Below the pieces are notes generated by a model. It did no database searches. It worked only from the letters and a program-made list of their open reading frames with translations, and was not told the origin of the DNA. A stretch of 15,168 bases of DNA from Methanobacterium sp. PtaU1.Bin097. Lineage in GTDB: Archaea; Methanobacteriota; Methanobacteria; Methanobacteriales; Methanobacteriaceae. The translations under genes and the position numbers were made by a program. The stretch spans positions 1 to 15,168 of the forward strand of contig MVQY01000168.1 of the NCBI GenBank assembly GCA_002067325.1, read 5' to 3'. Below are positions 1 to 8,083 of this stretch, piece after piece (the first letter of the stretch is position 1; every line of letters starts with the position of its first letter).

Positions 1-1016
1 TCACGGTCCACAGGATAGGGGTAACCGTCTTTTCCTCCATGAGTAAAGCTGTACTTCACCGGGTCCTTCCAGCTTGGCGAGGAGCCGTACACCAGATCAG
101 AGATCAAAGCTAAAGCCCTTATTTTCTTCGGTCCCATACCCTCCAGGGAGAGCATATCCTCATAGTTGGACGGCTGTAACTCATAAGCCTTTTTTAGAAC
201 TTCAAATTCCCTATCGGATAGATCCATGTCCAGGACGGGGTGATGTCTGGGCATCTTGAATTCTGTGACGTACTCGTCCAGCCGGGTCTGGCTTTCACTT
301 TTAAGGGGTGTTTTATCCTTGAAATATTTTCTTAAGTGCTCTGGGTTGTCGCATAGAAGGTCCACACTGATTTTCCGGCTGTCTTCACTTTCAGAAGCGG
401 TCATGTTCAGTGATTCTGGTTCTATTTTATCGCAGCATATTCCCTGGTGGGGTTCCTCCACATATTCAGCTACTTCTTCTGACAACCAGTGGTATCTGCG
501 GGCGTACCTGTTTTCATCGTTCATGCCCTGCTGGATCACCGCCCAGTCCCCCTTCTCATCCAGGAGGAAGGAGTGGTGGTAGAGTTGGTAGCCGTCCTGG
601 ATGCAGGAGTTATCTATCTTTGCCGATATCTTACTGGCGTAGACCAGTTCATCAATCTTTGCTGATGACAGGGAGAAGATATCCCCCGCCCTTTCAATAT
701 CAGAGGGTGTTTTCCTGGATGCACGGCCTTTGCCACCGGCCACCATTATCCCATGCTCCTGTGGGTCGATGGCCATCTTCATAGCCCCACAGGTAGTGGT
801 GGTGGTTCCGGAGGAGTGCCAGTCAAACCCGATGACACAGGATAAAGCCTGGAACCAGTAAGGGTCGGATATGCGCCTTAAAAATTCAGCAGTGTCGTAT
901 TCGTAGAGTAGGGTCTCAGTTATCCCCCTGGTTAACTTAACCATCCGGTGGAACAGCCATTTCGGTGCGTGTCCACCGTGTAAAGGAAGGTTGACCACTT
1001 TTCTCTGGGAAGGCAT
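1..1016 (-). CDS. DUF763 family protein (3' end beyond the window)
   Basis: This reading frame has no stop from an ATG at 1016 to the left edge, giving 338 visible residues with the C-terminus missing. The N-terminus carries the family signature LPLHGGHAPKWLF (residues 10-22), followed by WFQALSCVIGFDWHSSGTTTT (about 54-74) and VAGGKGRASRKTP (92-104). I recognise these blocks as DUF763, a conserved archaeal and bacterial family without an established biochemical role. Near residues 284-310 the segment LSLEGMGPKKIRALALI resembles a helix-hairpin-helix, so DNA or RNA binding is possible (inference). The ATG was chosen because homologous sequence begins a few residues after it and a GGGGGAT stretch lies just upstream; the frame continues upstream only to a TGA at 1077-1079. 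It follows the glycosyltransferase gene after a 76-base gap and may be cotranscribed. The family call is firm; the function is unknown. Confidence 0.85.
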   Translation of the reverse strand, partial: MPSQRKVVNLPLHGGHAPKWLFHRMVKLTRGITETLLYEYDTAEFLRRISDPYWFQALSCVIGFDWHSSGTTTTTCGAMKMAIDPQEHGIMVAGGKGRASRKTPSDIERAGDIFSLSSAKIDELVYASKISAKIDNSCIQDGYQLYHHSFLLDEKGDWAVIQQGMNDENRYARRYHWLSEEVAEYVEEPHQGICCDKIEPESLNMTASESEDSRKISVDLLCDNPEHLRKYFKDKTPLKSESQTRLDEYVTEFKMPRHHPVLDMDLSDREFEVLKKAYELQPSNYEDMLSLEGMGPKKIRALALISDLVYGSSPSWKDPVKYSFTHGGKDGYPYPVDR

Positions 1017-1092
1017 CTCTACTATCCCCCATATATCTCCATTTTCTTTAAGAATAAATTCAGGATAATTCCTAATTCAAGTTACTCTTCTT

Positions 1093-2847
1093 TCAGGTTA
1101 ATTCCTCTATTATCTCATCTAAACTGTTGAATATGGCCTGGTTACGGTCGTGTTTAAATCCTGATTGGATTTTTTCCCGGTAGTATTGCTGGTTGGAGAG
1201 GAATTTCTCTATACTTTCCCTATCCAGTTCCAGGTGGAATTCCCCATACTCTAGTTTATCCAGGTACATGGCATTCAGGATCTGTTCGAATTGTCTCTTC
1301 ACTGGAATGCTGTAGATGGGTTTTTTAAGGTACAGTGCTTCAGATATTAAGCTGAATCCTCCGTTGGTTATTACTGCCTGGGCTGATGCCAGGTCATCGA
1401 AGAATTCGTCTTCGTTAAAGCTTTTGAAGGTTAAATTCCCTATTTTTTCATCTTTGTGGAAGCCGTAGATTATAAATTCATCATCTATCTCTTTGAGTAG
1501 TTCTAATAGCTTTATATTAGAGTCACTGGTCTGGTAGACCAGGATATGATCCCCTATGGTGGGTTCGAGTTCCATAACCTTTTCCCGTAGGATGGGTGGG
1601 AACATCTTTACCTTATCTGGATTTTTTATTGGTGGGAAGAAGTAGCTGGTTATCAGGTAATAGCGGGGACGTTGAATAAAGGATCTCACTACACTGGCTG
1701 CCCGGAAGCGGTCCCTTTTGAATTCTTCTGGCACGTCGGTGTAACACTGGGTTATCACGTGCATGTTGTCTAGGCTTACCAGTGGTATTCGCAGTATCTT
1801 GTTCAGGATGTTGGAGTAAAATTCGAAGTCAGATATTATAAGGTCTGGTTTAAAGGCTTTTGCCACATTGTACATCAGGCGGATGTTATGTGGCAGGTCC
1901 AGGGGAACCCACTTAATATTTTTTGTAAATGTCCGTCGATACTGTACCTCATTTTCTTCATATACCGTGTTGAAGCCCTCTATTTCATATACATCGTCAT
2001 ATTTCCTGGAGAGATACTGGTAGGCCCGGTCACTGGCGAAGATGGTTACATCATTTTTCTCCAGCAGGTGGTCTATTATCACTCCGCTGCGTATGGCGTG
2101 TCCCATCCCCTCACCACAAACTCCGTATAGAATCCTTTTTCTCCCTTCACTGTGTCCGAAGTGGTAGTTCAATTGGTCGGCGCTTATTTTTCTACCGGTG
2201 AACTGGTACCAGGTGCTCTTTGCATATTTAAGGGCTATTCCTGTCTTTCCTTCTTCCTGGGTTCTTCTGGTGGAAACGAAGAGTGTGGCGTCTCTTAAAA
2301 CCTTAAAGGAGGTGAAGTATCCGATTTTTTCTATGTAATCTGTGTCTTCTCCAAAGTCCAGATTTTCATCAAATCCGCCTACTGCTTCGTGGAGTTTTTT
2401 CCGGGTTAATATACCATAACATCCTGCTCCGTGGGGCTTTAATGTTTCCACGTACTTCATGAAGAAGTTGGCGAAGTCATGGGATATTATGTCAAACATG
2501 TTATCACTTAATGGGTATATCTGACTGATGGAAATCCCCAACCCTTCCTCTACAAATTCCCGCAGGGCACTTTCCAGGTATCCCCTGGTCATGATGACGT
2601 CTGCATCTAAAAACAGGAGAAATTCTCCCTGTGCTGCTTCCACTCCCTTGTTCCTACCCACAGAAGGAAGTCCACCATCGACTATTTTTGCCCCGAAGCT
2701 CTTTGCTATCTCCCGGGTTTTATCCGTGGAGTGTGCATCGGCAACTATGACTTCGTAGTCGGTGAAGTCCTGTCTTTTTATGCTTTCCAGTAGGTAGGGG
2801 AGGTATTCTTCTTCATTGTAGGTGGGAATTATTATGCTGATTTTCAT
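1093..2847 (-). CDS. Two-domain glycosyltransferase: GT2 domain fused to MJ1255-type GT-B domain
   Basis: The protein has 584 residues. Residues 1-230 are a family 2 (GT-A) glycosyltransferase: it opens KISIIIPTYNEEEYLPYLL, has the nucleotide-sugar/metal motif DAD (81-83) and an acidic FGEDTDY block (165-171). Residues 237-584 look like the MJ1255-type GT-B family: RKRILYGVCGEGMGHAIRSG (236-255) at the start and NGGFSLISEAL (495-505) near the end, similar to MurG/UDP-glycosyltransferase donor sites. No transmembrane segment is evident, so it is probably cytosolic or membrane-associated. It may act in cell-surface polysaccharide, pseudomurein or glycolipid synthesis (inference; substrates cannot be read from sequence). 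The ATG at 2847 is preceded by GGTGAT seven bases upstream; a TTG at 2862 in frame is a weaker alternative that would add five residues. Having both glycosyltransferase folds in one chain is notable. Confidence 0.85.
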   Translation of the reverse strand: MKISIIIPTYNEEEYLPYLLESIKRQDFTDYEVIVADAHSTDKTREIAKSFGAKIVDGGLPSVGRNKGVEAAQGEFLLFLDADVIMTRGYLESALREFVEEGLGISISQIYPLSDNMFDIISHDFANFFMKYVETLKPHGAGCYGILTRKKLHEAVGGFDENLDFGEDTDYIEKIGYFTSFKVLRDATLFVSTRRTQEEGKTGIALKYAKSTWYQFTGRKISADQLNYHFGHSEGRKRILYGVCGEGMGHAIRSGVIIDHLLEKNDVTIFASDRAYQYLSRKYDDVYEIEGFNTVYEENEVQYRRTFTKNIKWVPLDLPHNIRLMYNVAKAFKPDLIISDFEFYSNILNKILRIPLVSLDNMHVITQCYTDVPEEFKRDRFRAASVVRSFIQRPRYYLITSYFFPPIKNPDKVKMFPPILREKVMELEPTIGDHILVYQTSDSNIKLLELLKEIDDEFIIYGFHKDEKIGNLTFKSFNEDEFFDDLASAQAVITNGGFSLISEALYLKKPIYSIPVKRQFEQILNAMYLDKLEYGEFHLELDRESIEKFLSNQQYYREKIQSGFKHDRNQAIFNSLDEIIEELT

Positions 2848-2880
2848 GTTAATAATCACCAATTAACGGATTTATGTACC

Positions 2881-2902
2881 TAGAGACTGATTAGAGACTA
2901 AT
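2881..2902. repeat. Two tandem 11-base units upstream of the glycosyltransferase gene
   Basis: TAGAGACTGAT is followed directly by TAGAGACTAAT, so 10 of 11 bases match. The 11-base period is about one helical turn, so both copies would face the same side of the DNA. They lie 34-55 bases upstream of the glycosyltransferase ATG. A regulator site is possible, but chance in AT-rich DNA is not excluded. Confidence 0.4.
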
Positions 2903-2980
2903 TTAGAATTTGTTGTTAAAGTATATGCAGTTAATGGATTATCTTAAAGGTGCAGATCGAATTTTATGTGTATGGATAAA

Positions 2981-3991
2981 TTAAGTGTATGAATAGAAAT
3001 TCCAGGTGATGAAGAAGGCATCCGTTCTATCCTTCAAGGTAGAAAACAGGGTTATTAAGTTTGCTTTGTCATTCTGGGTACTGGTAAGTTTAACCGTACC
3101 ATTTTCTTCACTTATTACATCATATCCGTTCCAGTCCACCGGTTGGGTCTGATTTATCAGGGTTATTTGGTGGTAATCCTGGTTTGATCCGGCTACTTCT
3201 ACCGATAGTCCTAAAATTATGATTACCAGTACAATTATGGCCGGTTTTATAAGTTCCCTGGGTTTGAAGGGTTTACTTACAAATAACATCCCTATTAACC
3301 CCCCTAAACCTATTATCCCTGGGTTTGAGAATAATCCGCCGTCTATCATTCCGATCATGGCCAGTGAGGCGGCGAAGGCTATGATGATCCTGTTATGTTC
3401 CGGCCGGTTGTCCATGGAAATTAAACTGGTAAGATAGACTAGAGGTAAAGTAAAGACGATGAGATAAGCCACGGGTGAGATGTATTTAGAGAGAGATTCA
3501 CCGGTATGTATATTGGAGGGTAATACCGTGCCCAGTGTGTTAAGGATGGAGCCTAAGGCCGATTTAAATACATGGCTGTGTATGATGCTGGTGGAACTTA
3601 CGTCTGGATTTAACGATACGAATACTGTAAATAGTGACACACCAAAGTTGATCCTCAACCATATTTCTATAAGAATACCGACCAGATATGTGATTAAAAC
3701 CAGGGCAATGGCATACTTTAAATATTTTCTACTTTCCCATATGTCCAAGAGGGCAAATTTACCCTTGATTTTACCAGAAGTAATCACCCCATTTAAAAGG
3801 AGTAAACTACCCATAAAAATAAAAAATAAAATGACCTTTCCTTCCGATGAACCTAGAAGTAGGGGATAGAACAGATAAGTGGCAGGGCCCTTTAAAAATT
3901 CCAGGCCATAGATCAGTATGGCCAGCAGGATTAATAAGGCCCCAATCAGGGTAAAGCGATTTAAATACCATTTATCCAAATCTATCACCAT
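2981..3991 (-). CDS. Polytopic membrane protein of unknown function, downstream of nadA
   Basis: I do not recognise the family of this 336-residue protein. Hydrophobic segments are visible at roughly residues 13-33, 52-70, 91-113, 172-192, 201-220, 224-239 and 249-268, suggesting about seven membrane spans. A polar loop at about 127-170 contains IIHSHVFKSALG. A polar C-terminal tail of about 65 residues (270-336) follows the last span and is probably outside the cell if the count is right. It starts 14 bases after the nadA stop, so cotranscription with nadA is likely, but nothing in the sequence ties it to NAD metabolism. The ATG at 3991 lacks a strong ribosome binding site; translational coupling to nadA, or a TTG at residue 5 preceded by GGTGAT, are alternatives. 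It is a real gene by length and composition. Confidence 0.75.
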   Translation of the reverse strand: MVIDLDKWYLNRFTLIGALLILLAILIYGLEFLKGPATYLFYPLLLGSSEGKVILFFIFMGSLLLLNGVITSGKIKGKFALLDIWESRKYLKYAIALVLITYLVGILIEIWLRINFGVSLFTVFVSLNPDVSSTSIIHSHVFKSALGSILNTLGTVLPSNIHTGESLSKYISPVAYLIVFTLPLVYLTSLISMDNRPEHNRIIIAFAASLAMIGMIDGGLFSNPGIIGLGGLIGMLFVSKPFKPRELIKPAIIVLVIIILGLSVEVAGSNQDYHQITLINQTQPVDWNGYDVISEENGTVKLTSTQNDKANLITLFSTLKDRTDAFFITWNFYSYT

Positions 3992-4005
3992 TAAAATAGA
4001 ATATC

Positions 4006-4920
4006 TTAGGATACCTGGAGCATTCGCTCCACGGCTTTCCTGGCTTTATCTGCTATCTCTTTATCTACAGACACCACATACTCCTCGTTTATGAGGGAGT
4101 TTTTCACCTTCTCCAGGGTGTGTAACTTCATATTTTCACAGATGGCTTCACTTAAAAGTGGCACTATGGTTTTACCCGGGTTTTCCCGTCTCAGGCGAGT
4201 CACCAGGTCCACCTCGGTACCTATAATAAAAGTCTGCCTGTCTGATTCGGACACATATCGCATCATACCCCCAGTACTTAACACGTCATCTGCCTCATCT
4301 TGAACCTCCAAATCACATTCTGGATGGACCACCAGCACTGCATCAGGATACTTCTCCCTGGCAAATGCTACGTCTCCCGTGTGGAACATCTTATGCACAT
4401 AGCAATGGCCTTCTTCCGGTATGGGGATTACCTCCTTATCCACCTGGCGGGCAACGAAGCCCGCCAGATTCATATCCGGACCAAAGAGGATCCGATCTTC
4501 AGATAGACTTTCCACCACAGCCACTGCATTGGAGGATGTGCACAGTATATCCGCTTCTGCTTTAGCTTCAGCCAGGGTATTAACATACAGGACAACTGCT
4601 GCATCAGGATACTTTTCTTTAGCCTTCCTTACTTCCTCTGCCGGGAGCATGTGAGCCATGGGGCATTCTGCTTCCCTATCAGGCGTGACAATCTTCTTTT
4701 CTGGATTCAAGATGGCCGCTGTTTCCGCCATAAAATCCACTCCACAGAAGAGCACCAAGTCAGAGTCGGTTATCTCCGATGCTTTAATACACAACTCCAG
4801 TGAATCGCCGATAAAATCAGCGATTTCCTGTATATCTCCTGTTTGATAGTTATGGGCCAGGATAATGGCATTTTTATCCTTTTTAAGTTGTATTATTTCC
4901 CTTTGTAATTCATTCAACAT
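4006..4920 (-). CDS. nadA: Quinolinate synthase NadA
   Basis: The protein has 304 residues, the usual length for NadA. It condenses iminoaspartate with dihydroxyacetone phosphate to give quinolinate, the first pyridine intermediate of de novo NAD synthesis, using a [4Fe-4S] cluster. Visible motifs are LAHNYQ (21-26), FCGVDFMAETAAILNP (58-73), ECPMA (85-89), the GHC segment at 171-173, HPEC (199-202) and SEAICENM (257-264). C86, C173 and C261 match the spacing of the three cluster cysteines known in the family. A GAGGG site seven bases before the ATG supports the start. The upstream neighbour is the nucleoside phosphorylase (68-base gap) and the downstream one is a membrane protein (14-base gap). 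The partner genes for aspartate dehydrogenase/oxidase and NadC are not in the window. Confidence 0.96.
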   Translation of the reverse strand: MLNELQREIIQLKKDKNAIILAHNYQTGDIQEIADFIGDSLELCIKASEITDSDLVLFCGVDFMAETAAILNPEKKIVTPDREAECPMAHMLPAEEVRKAKEKYPDAAVVLYVNTLAEAKAEADILCTSSNAVAVVESLSEDRILFGPDMNLAGFVARQVDKEVIPIPEEGHCYVHKMFHTGDVAFAREKYPDAVLVVHPECDLEVQDEADDVLSTGGMMRYVSESDRQTFIIGTEVDLVTRLRRENPGKTIVPLLSEAICENMKLHTLEKVKNSLINEEYVVSVDKEIADKARKAVERMLQVS

Positions 4921-4988
4921 GGATAGTCCCTCAAAAAAATTAATTACTAATTATCTTGAAACTCCTTAGACTAATATCTCTTTATTAA

Positions 4989-5780
4989 TTATAAATCTTC
5001 AGATTCAAGTGAAGGTTTTACTTCTGCCCCATCCAGTGCATCTCCACAGGGACAGGAACAGTTTTCCGGGATATTGGAAATGGAATTAGAGACAAGTTCT
5101 ATTAAAACCGGCCTCTTCTTCTCCACTTCCTCAAAAACCTCATCTATGGTCAGTTTATCTGGTGATATGGAAGCTCCATAATTAGACACCGTACATATAC
5201 TGGTATAACATATTTCTAACTCTCTGGCAAGCACAGCTTCCGGCAGACCAGTCATACCCACCACGGTCCCCCCTAAACGGCGGTACATCTGTATCTCTGC
5301 GGCCGTCTCGAAACGTGGGCCTTCCGTACATATGTAGATACCCTCCCCTATAACCTGGCCCGAGGAGATTAAAATATCCCTTAACTCGGGGCAGTAGGGC
5401 TCTGTAACATCCACATGAACCACTCGATCATCGTAGAATGTGCTTTTCCTCATCCTGGTGAAGTCTAAAAAATCATGGGGAACCACCAGATCACCGGGTC
5501 TAATGGATAAATCCAGAGAACCCACGGCATTGGTGGCCATTATCCTTTCTACACCCATCTCTTTCAGGGCCCAGATATTCGCCCGGTAATTTATCATGTG
5601 GGGCGGGTTGGCATGTCCCACTTCATGTCTGGACATGAACACCACCTCCCTATCATGTAATTTGAAAAGAATCATCTCTGGTGAGGGTCCATAGGGGGTT
5701 TCCACCACCTTCTTTTCTGCATCTTCCCCCAGTTCCACTATCTCGTATATCCCGGTTCCACCGATTATTCCGATTGTCAA
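4989..5780 (-). CDS. Methylthioinosine / methylthioadenosine phosphorylase (PNP/MTAP family)
   Basis: This 263-residue protein belongs to the trimeric purine nucleoside/MTA phosphorylase family: GIIGGTGIYE at 4-13 (phosphate loop), SRHEVGHANPPHMINYRANI (50-69), NAVGSL (84-89), ICTEGPRFETAAEI (150-163) and GMTGLPEAVLARE (175-187). These enzymes cleave methylthio- or other purine nucleosides with phosphate to give the base and (methylthio)ribose-1-phosphate, for SAM nucleoside salvage. At the base-recognition loop this protein has SNYGA (199-203), where adenine-specific MTAPs have Asp (TDYD in the human enzyme). Asn there is associated with 6-oxopurine substrates, so methylthioinosine or inosine/guanosine is the better guess. 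This also fits the report that a methanogen homologue (MJ0060) is a methylthioinosine phosphorylase. The C-terminus has CSCPC (241-245), resembling CXC motifs in archaeal relatives. It starts with TTG. Confidence 0.9.
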   Translation of the reverse strand: MTIGIIGGTGIYEIVELGEDAEKKVVETPYGPSPEMILFKLHDREVVFMSRHEVGHANPPHMINYRANIWALKEMGVERIMATNAVGSLDLSIRPGDLVVPHDFLDFTRMRKSTFYDDRVVHVDVTEPYCPELRDILISSGQVIGEGIYICTEGPRFETAAEIQMYRRLGGTVVGMTGLPEAVLARELEICYTSICTVSNYGASISPDKLTIDEVFEEVEKKRPVLIELVSNSISNIPENCSCPCGDALDGAEVKPSLESEDL

Positions 5781-5789
5781 AATAAAATT

Positions 5790-5794
5790 CTCCC
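5790..5794 (-). promoter_or_regulatory. Ribosome binding site fixing the TTG start of the phosphorylase
   Basis: GGGAG (minus strand) lies nine bases before TTG-ACA-ATC, the codons for the family's normal N-terminus (LTIGIIGGTG-like). No ATG or GTG in a suitable place would keep the phosphate loop, so TTG is the likely initiator. Confidence 0.65.
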
Positions 5795-5863
5795 TTTAAA
5801 TAGATTCTATTAAATTTTAATTTGATTATTTCCTATTAAATAAATTAACTATCCCTGGCTAGC

Positions 5864-7312
5864 TCATCCCTTGGCCACGCCTAAAGGCACCATCCTAGCA
5901 ACCAGGAGGGATATACCGGCATCGTGGGCTGTTTTAACCACTTCGTCAACATCTTTATATGCCCCAGGGGCTTCTTCAGCAACTATGGGCATGGAAGTGG
6001 CTTTGATAACAATTTCCCTGCTTTCCAGTGATTTTTTAACTTCTTCTCCACTGTAGGTTCTTTTAGCCCCTGCCCGGCTCATCTTACGGCCGGCACCGTG
6101 TGCTGTGGAGCCGAAGGTCTCCTCCATAGCCGTGTCAGTTCCCCGTAGAATATAGGAGGATGTGCCCATGGTACCTGGTATGAGTACTGGCTGTCCCGCT
6201 GCCCGGTACTCTTTGGGTATCTCTTTGCGTCCCGGTCCGAAGGCACGAGTAGCGCCTTTACGGTGGACGAAAACTTCAGTGTCTCTTCCCTTTATATTAT
6301 GGACTTCCTTCTTAGCTATGTTGTGAGCTACGTCATAGACTATGTTCATGTCCATATCCTCAGCAGTCTGTTTAAACACCTGTTCGAATGATTCCCTCAC
6401 CCAGTGGACTATCATCTGCCGGTTGGTCCAGGCGAAGTTGGCACCGGCGGCCATGGCCTGGAAGTAATCCTGGGCCTCTGGTGAGTCTACCGGTGCGCAG
6501 GCAAGCTGTCTGTCTGGTAGGTCGATTTTGTATCTTTTTGCTGATTTATCCATCACCCGGAGGTAGTCGGAGCAGATCTGGTGACCGCATCCCCGGGAAC
6601 CGGTGTGGATCATCACCGTTACTTCACATTCGTCCAGTCCGAAGGTGCGGACTGTTTCCTCATCGAATATTTCGTCTATCCGCTGCACCTCCAGGAAGTG
6701 GTTTCCTGATCCAAGTGAGCCTAACTGGGGTATTCCCCTCTTTTTAGCTTTATCAGATACTTTATCTGCATTTGCAGCTTCCATTCGGCCTCCTTCTTCC
6801 AGGTGTTCCAGATCTTTCTCCCAACCATAATCATTTTCAACGGCCCATTGAGCGCCGAGATTCAGTACATCATCGATTTCACCTGGTTTGAGCCTTATCT
6901 TTCCTTTACTTCCCAGTCCGGATGGTACATTCTTAAAGAGAACATCTACCAGTTCTTTGATCTTTGGCTTCACCTCGGATTCAGTCAGGTTGGTCTTTAA
7001 GAAACGGACACCACAGTTGATGTCGAATCCAACCCCACCGGGACTTATTACACCTGTCCGGGTGCTGAATGCAGCCACTCCCCCAATGCTGAACCCGTAT
7101 CCGAAGTGTATATCTGGAAGTCCTATGGAAAATTTCTGTATTCCTGGTAGGCAGGCCACGTTGGCCACCTGATCCAGTGCTCCTTTCTCTACAGTCTTGA
7201 TTGATTTATCATCCAGATAGACTCTTCCGGGGACACGCATACCCTTCTTATAATTGGTAGGTATCTCCCATACACATTCTCTTACCTTATTTAATTCATC
7301 TTCATTTCCCAT
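5864..7312 (-). CDS. rtcB: RNA-splicing ligase RtcB
   Basis: The protein has 482 residues, the size of intein-free archaeal RtcB. It joins 2',3'-cyclic phosphate (or 3'-phosphate) and 5'-OH RNA ends using GTP and Mn2+, as in archaeal tRNA splicing after intron excision. Motifs in order: PDIHFGYGFSIGG (66-78), GVGFDINCGVRF (93-104), GSLGSGNHFLE (198-208), IHTGSRGCGHQ (235-245), VAHNIAKKE (328-336), GTMGTSSYIL (380-389) and STAHGAGRKMSR (402-413). D97, C100, H205, H236 and H330 match the metal ligands, and H405 the guanylylated histidine. The start is supported by GGAGTGA six bases upstream. The partner archease gene lies upstream across a 165-base gap that holds a TATA-like element, so rtcB may have its own promoter. 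All catalytic residues are intact. Confidence 0.97.
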   Translation of the reverse strand: MGNEDELNKVRECVWEIPTNYKKGMRVPGRVYLDDKSIKTVEKGALDQVANVACLPGIQKFSIGLPDIHFGYGFSIGGVAAFSTRTGVISPGGVGFDINCGVRFLKTNLTESEVKPKIKELVDVLFKNVPSGLGSKGKIRLKPGEIDDVLNLGAQWAVENDYGWEKDLEHLEEGGRMEAANADKVSDKAKKRGIPQLGSLGSGNHFLEVQRIDEIFDEETVRTFGLDECEVTVMIHTGSRGCGHQICSDYLRVMDKSAKRYKIDLPDRQLACAPVDSPEAQDYFQAMAAGANFAWTNRQMIVHWVRESFEQVFKQTAEDMDMNIVYDVAHNIAKKEVHNIKGRDTEVFVHRKGATRAFGPGRKEIPKEYRAAGQPVLIPGTMGTSSYILRGTDTAMEETFGSTAHGAGRKMSRAGAKRTYSGEEVKKSLESREIVIKATSMPIVAEEAPGAYKDVDEVVKTAHDAGISLLVARMVPLGVAKG

Positions 7313-7340
7313 AATTGGTCACTCCAGTAAATCAGGATTT

Positions 7341-7353
7341 CAATTATAAAAAG
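7341..7353 (-). promoter_or_regulatory. Probable TATA box for rtcB
   Basis: The minus strand reads CTTTTTATAATTG here. Its centre is about 35 bases from the rtcB ATG, which would place a start of transcription near 7322, just ahead of the GGAGTGA ribosome binding site. Inferred from spacing only. Confidence 0.4.
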
Positions 7354-7477
7354 AACATCTAAATATTAAACATTAAATTTGTGCCATTATCAGCCATATC
7401 ATTATTTTGTTAAATTTGGACTTATTATTTTCTATTGAATGAAAATTAAATTTAGCTAGTTCGTTTAACCTGCCCTT

Positions 7478-7909
7478 TCAGGTATCCAGGATAACCTGCA
7501 ACATGAAACCGTTTTCTTCCCTGATATCCATGAGATGGTAGGTTACGGCCTTCACATCCTCCCGGCTTTCATGTTTATCCAGATTGAAGGCTTCACCCTG
7601 TATCGATCCCTTCAGTAGATAGGTATCTCCCCTCCGGGATATGCGGATTTTAAATCGGGAGAATATGAGGTTTTCTGAGTCATGGAGGAATATCAACTCG
7701 GATAACCAGTCATAAAGGAGTGCAGATGTATCTTCAGATTCAATTTCTATATATTTCCGGGTTGACGGGTTGATACGTGACGTGTCTGTCACTACTTCAA
7801 ACATGGCCAGGGCTGCATTCTCAAAGGCCTCTTCCAGGGTTTTTCCATAGGCACGGATGCCGACATCGGCAGTTACATCGAAGAATTCGAATTTTTTCTC
7901 CAAATTCAT
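7478..7909 (-). CDS. Archease, RtcB activator
   Basis: The protein has 143 residues from the ATG at 7909, the normal archease length. Archease speeds RtcB guanylylation and allows multiple turnovers; it binds a divalent metal and works with the ligase in tRNA splicing. The N-terminus EFFDVTADVGIRAYG (8-22), then EEAFENAALAMFEVVTD (26-42), LLYDWLSELIFLHDSE (64-79) and AVTYHLMDIRE (121-131) are typical of the family. D11, D15 and the C-terminal D142 are acidic residues at positions where the family binds metal. An in-frame ATG at 7930 would add MNYRKET; homologues begin close to the EFFD block, so I prefer the inner start, although neither has a strong ribosome binding site. Its location just upstream of rtcB fits the functional partnership. 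Confidence 0.93.
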   Translation of the reverse strand: MNLEKKFEFFDVTADVGIRAYGKTLEEAFENAALAMFEVVTDTSRINPSTRKYIEIESEDTSALLYDWLSELIFLHDSENLIFSRFKIRISRRGDTYLLKGSIQGEAFNLDKHESREDVKAVTYHLMDIREENGFMLQVILDT

Positions 7910-8040
7910 GGTTTCTTTTCTATAATTCATAGTTTCATTTTGTAAATTTTTTTTATTCCATCATTTGTATTGTCTGTAAATATTAGATAAAAAACCTAGT
8001 GATGTCTCTGATTACTTCTCAAATGCTCTCTAACTTTTTT

Positions 8041-8049
8041 TTTAAATAG
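8041..8049 (+). promoter_or_regulatory. Candidate TATA box for the small membrane protein
   Basis: TTTAAATAG follows a T tract. Its centre is about 25 bases before 8070, directly ahead of the AGGAGG ribosome binding site, the spacing expected for an archaeal promoter with a short leader. Confidence 0.35.
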
Positions 8050-8070
8050 TTTCATGGGACTTTTATAATT

Positions 8071-8076
8071 AGGAGG
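8071..8076 (+). promoter_or_regulatory. Strong ribosome binding site of the small membrane protein
   Basis: AGGAGG is a perfect Shine-Dalgarno core, seven bases before the ATG at 8084. It is among the strongest in the window and is the main reason to accept the short gene. Confidence 0.75.
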
Positions 8077-8083
8077 CAAAAAA

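Noticed and set aside
74..784. Overlapping plus-strand open frames at the left end
   Set aside because: The minus strand carries a continuous DUF763 frame with recognisable family motifs; the plus-strand frames have no recognisable motifs or ribosome binding sites.
5864..7312. Intein in RtcB, known from some archaea
   Set aside because: All RtcB motifs follow one another at normal spacing in 482 residues, leaving no room for an intein.
7313..7477. tRNA or other structured RNA between archease and rtcB
   Set aside because: I found no cloverleaf-compatible stems or TTC-type loop; the spacer is AT-rich with promoter-like elements only.
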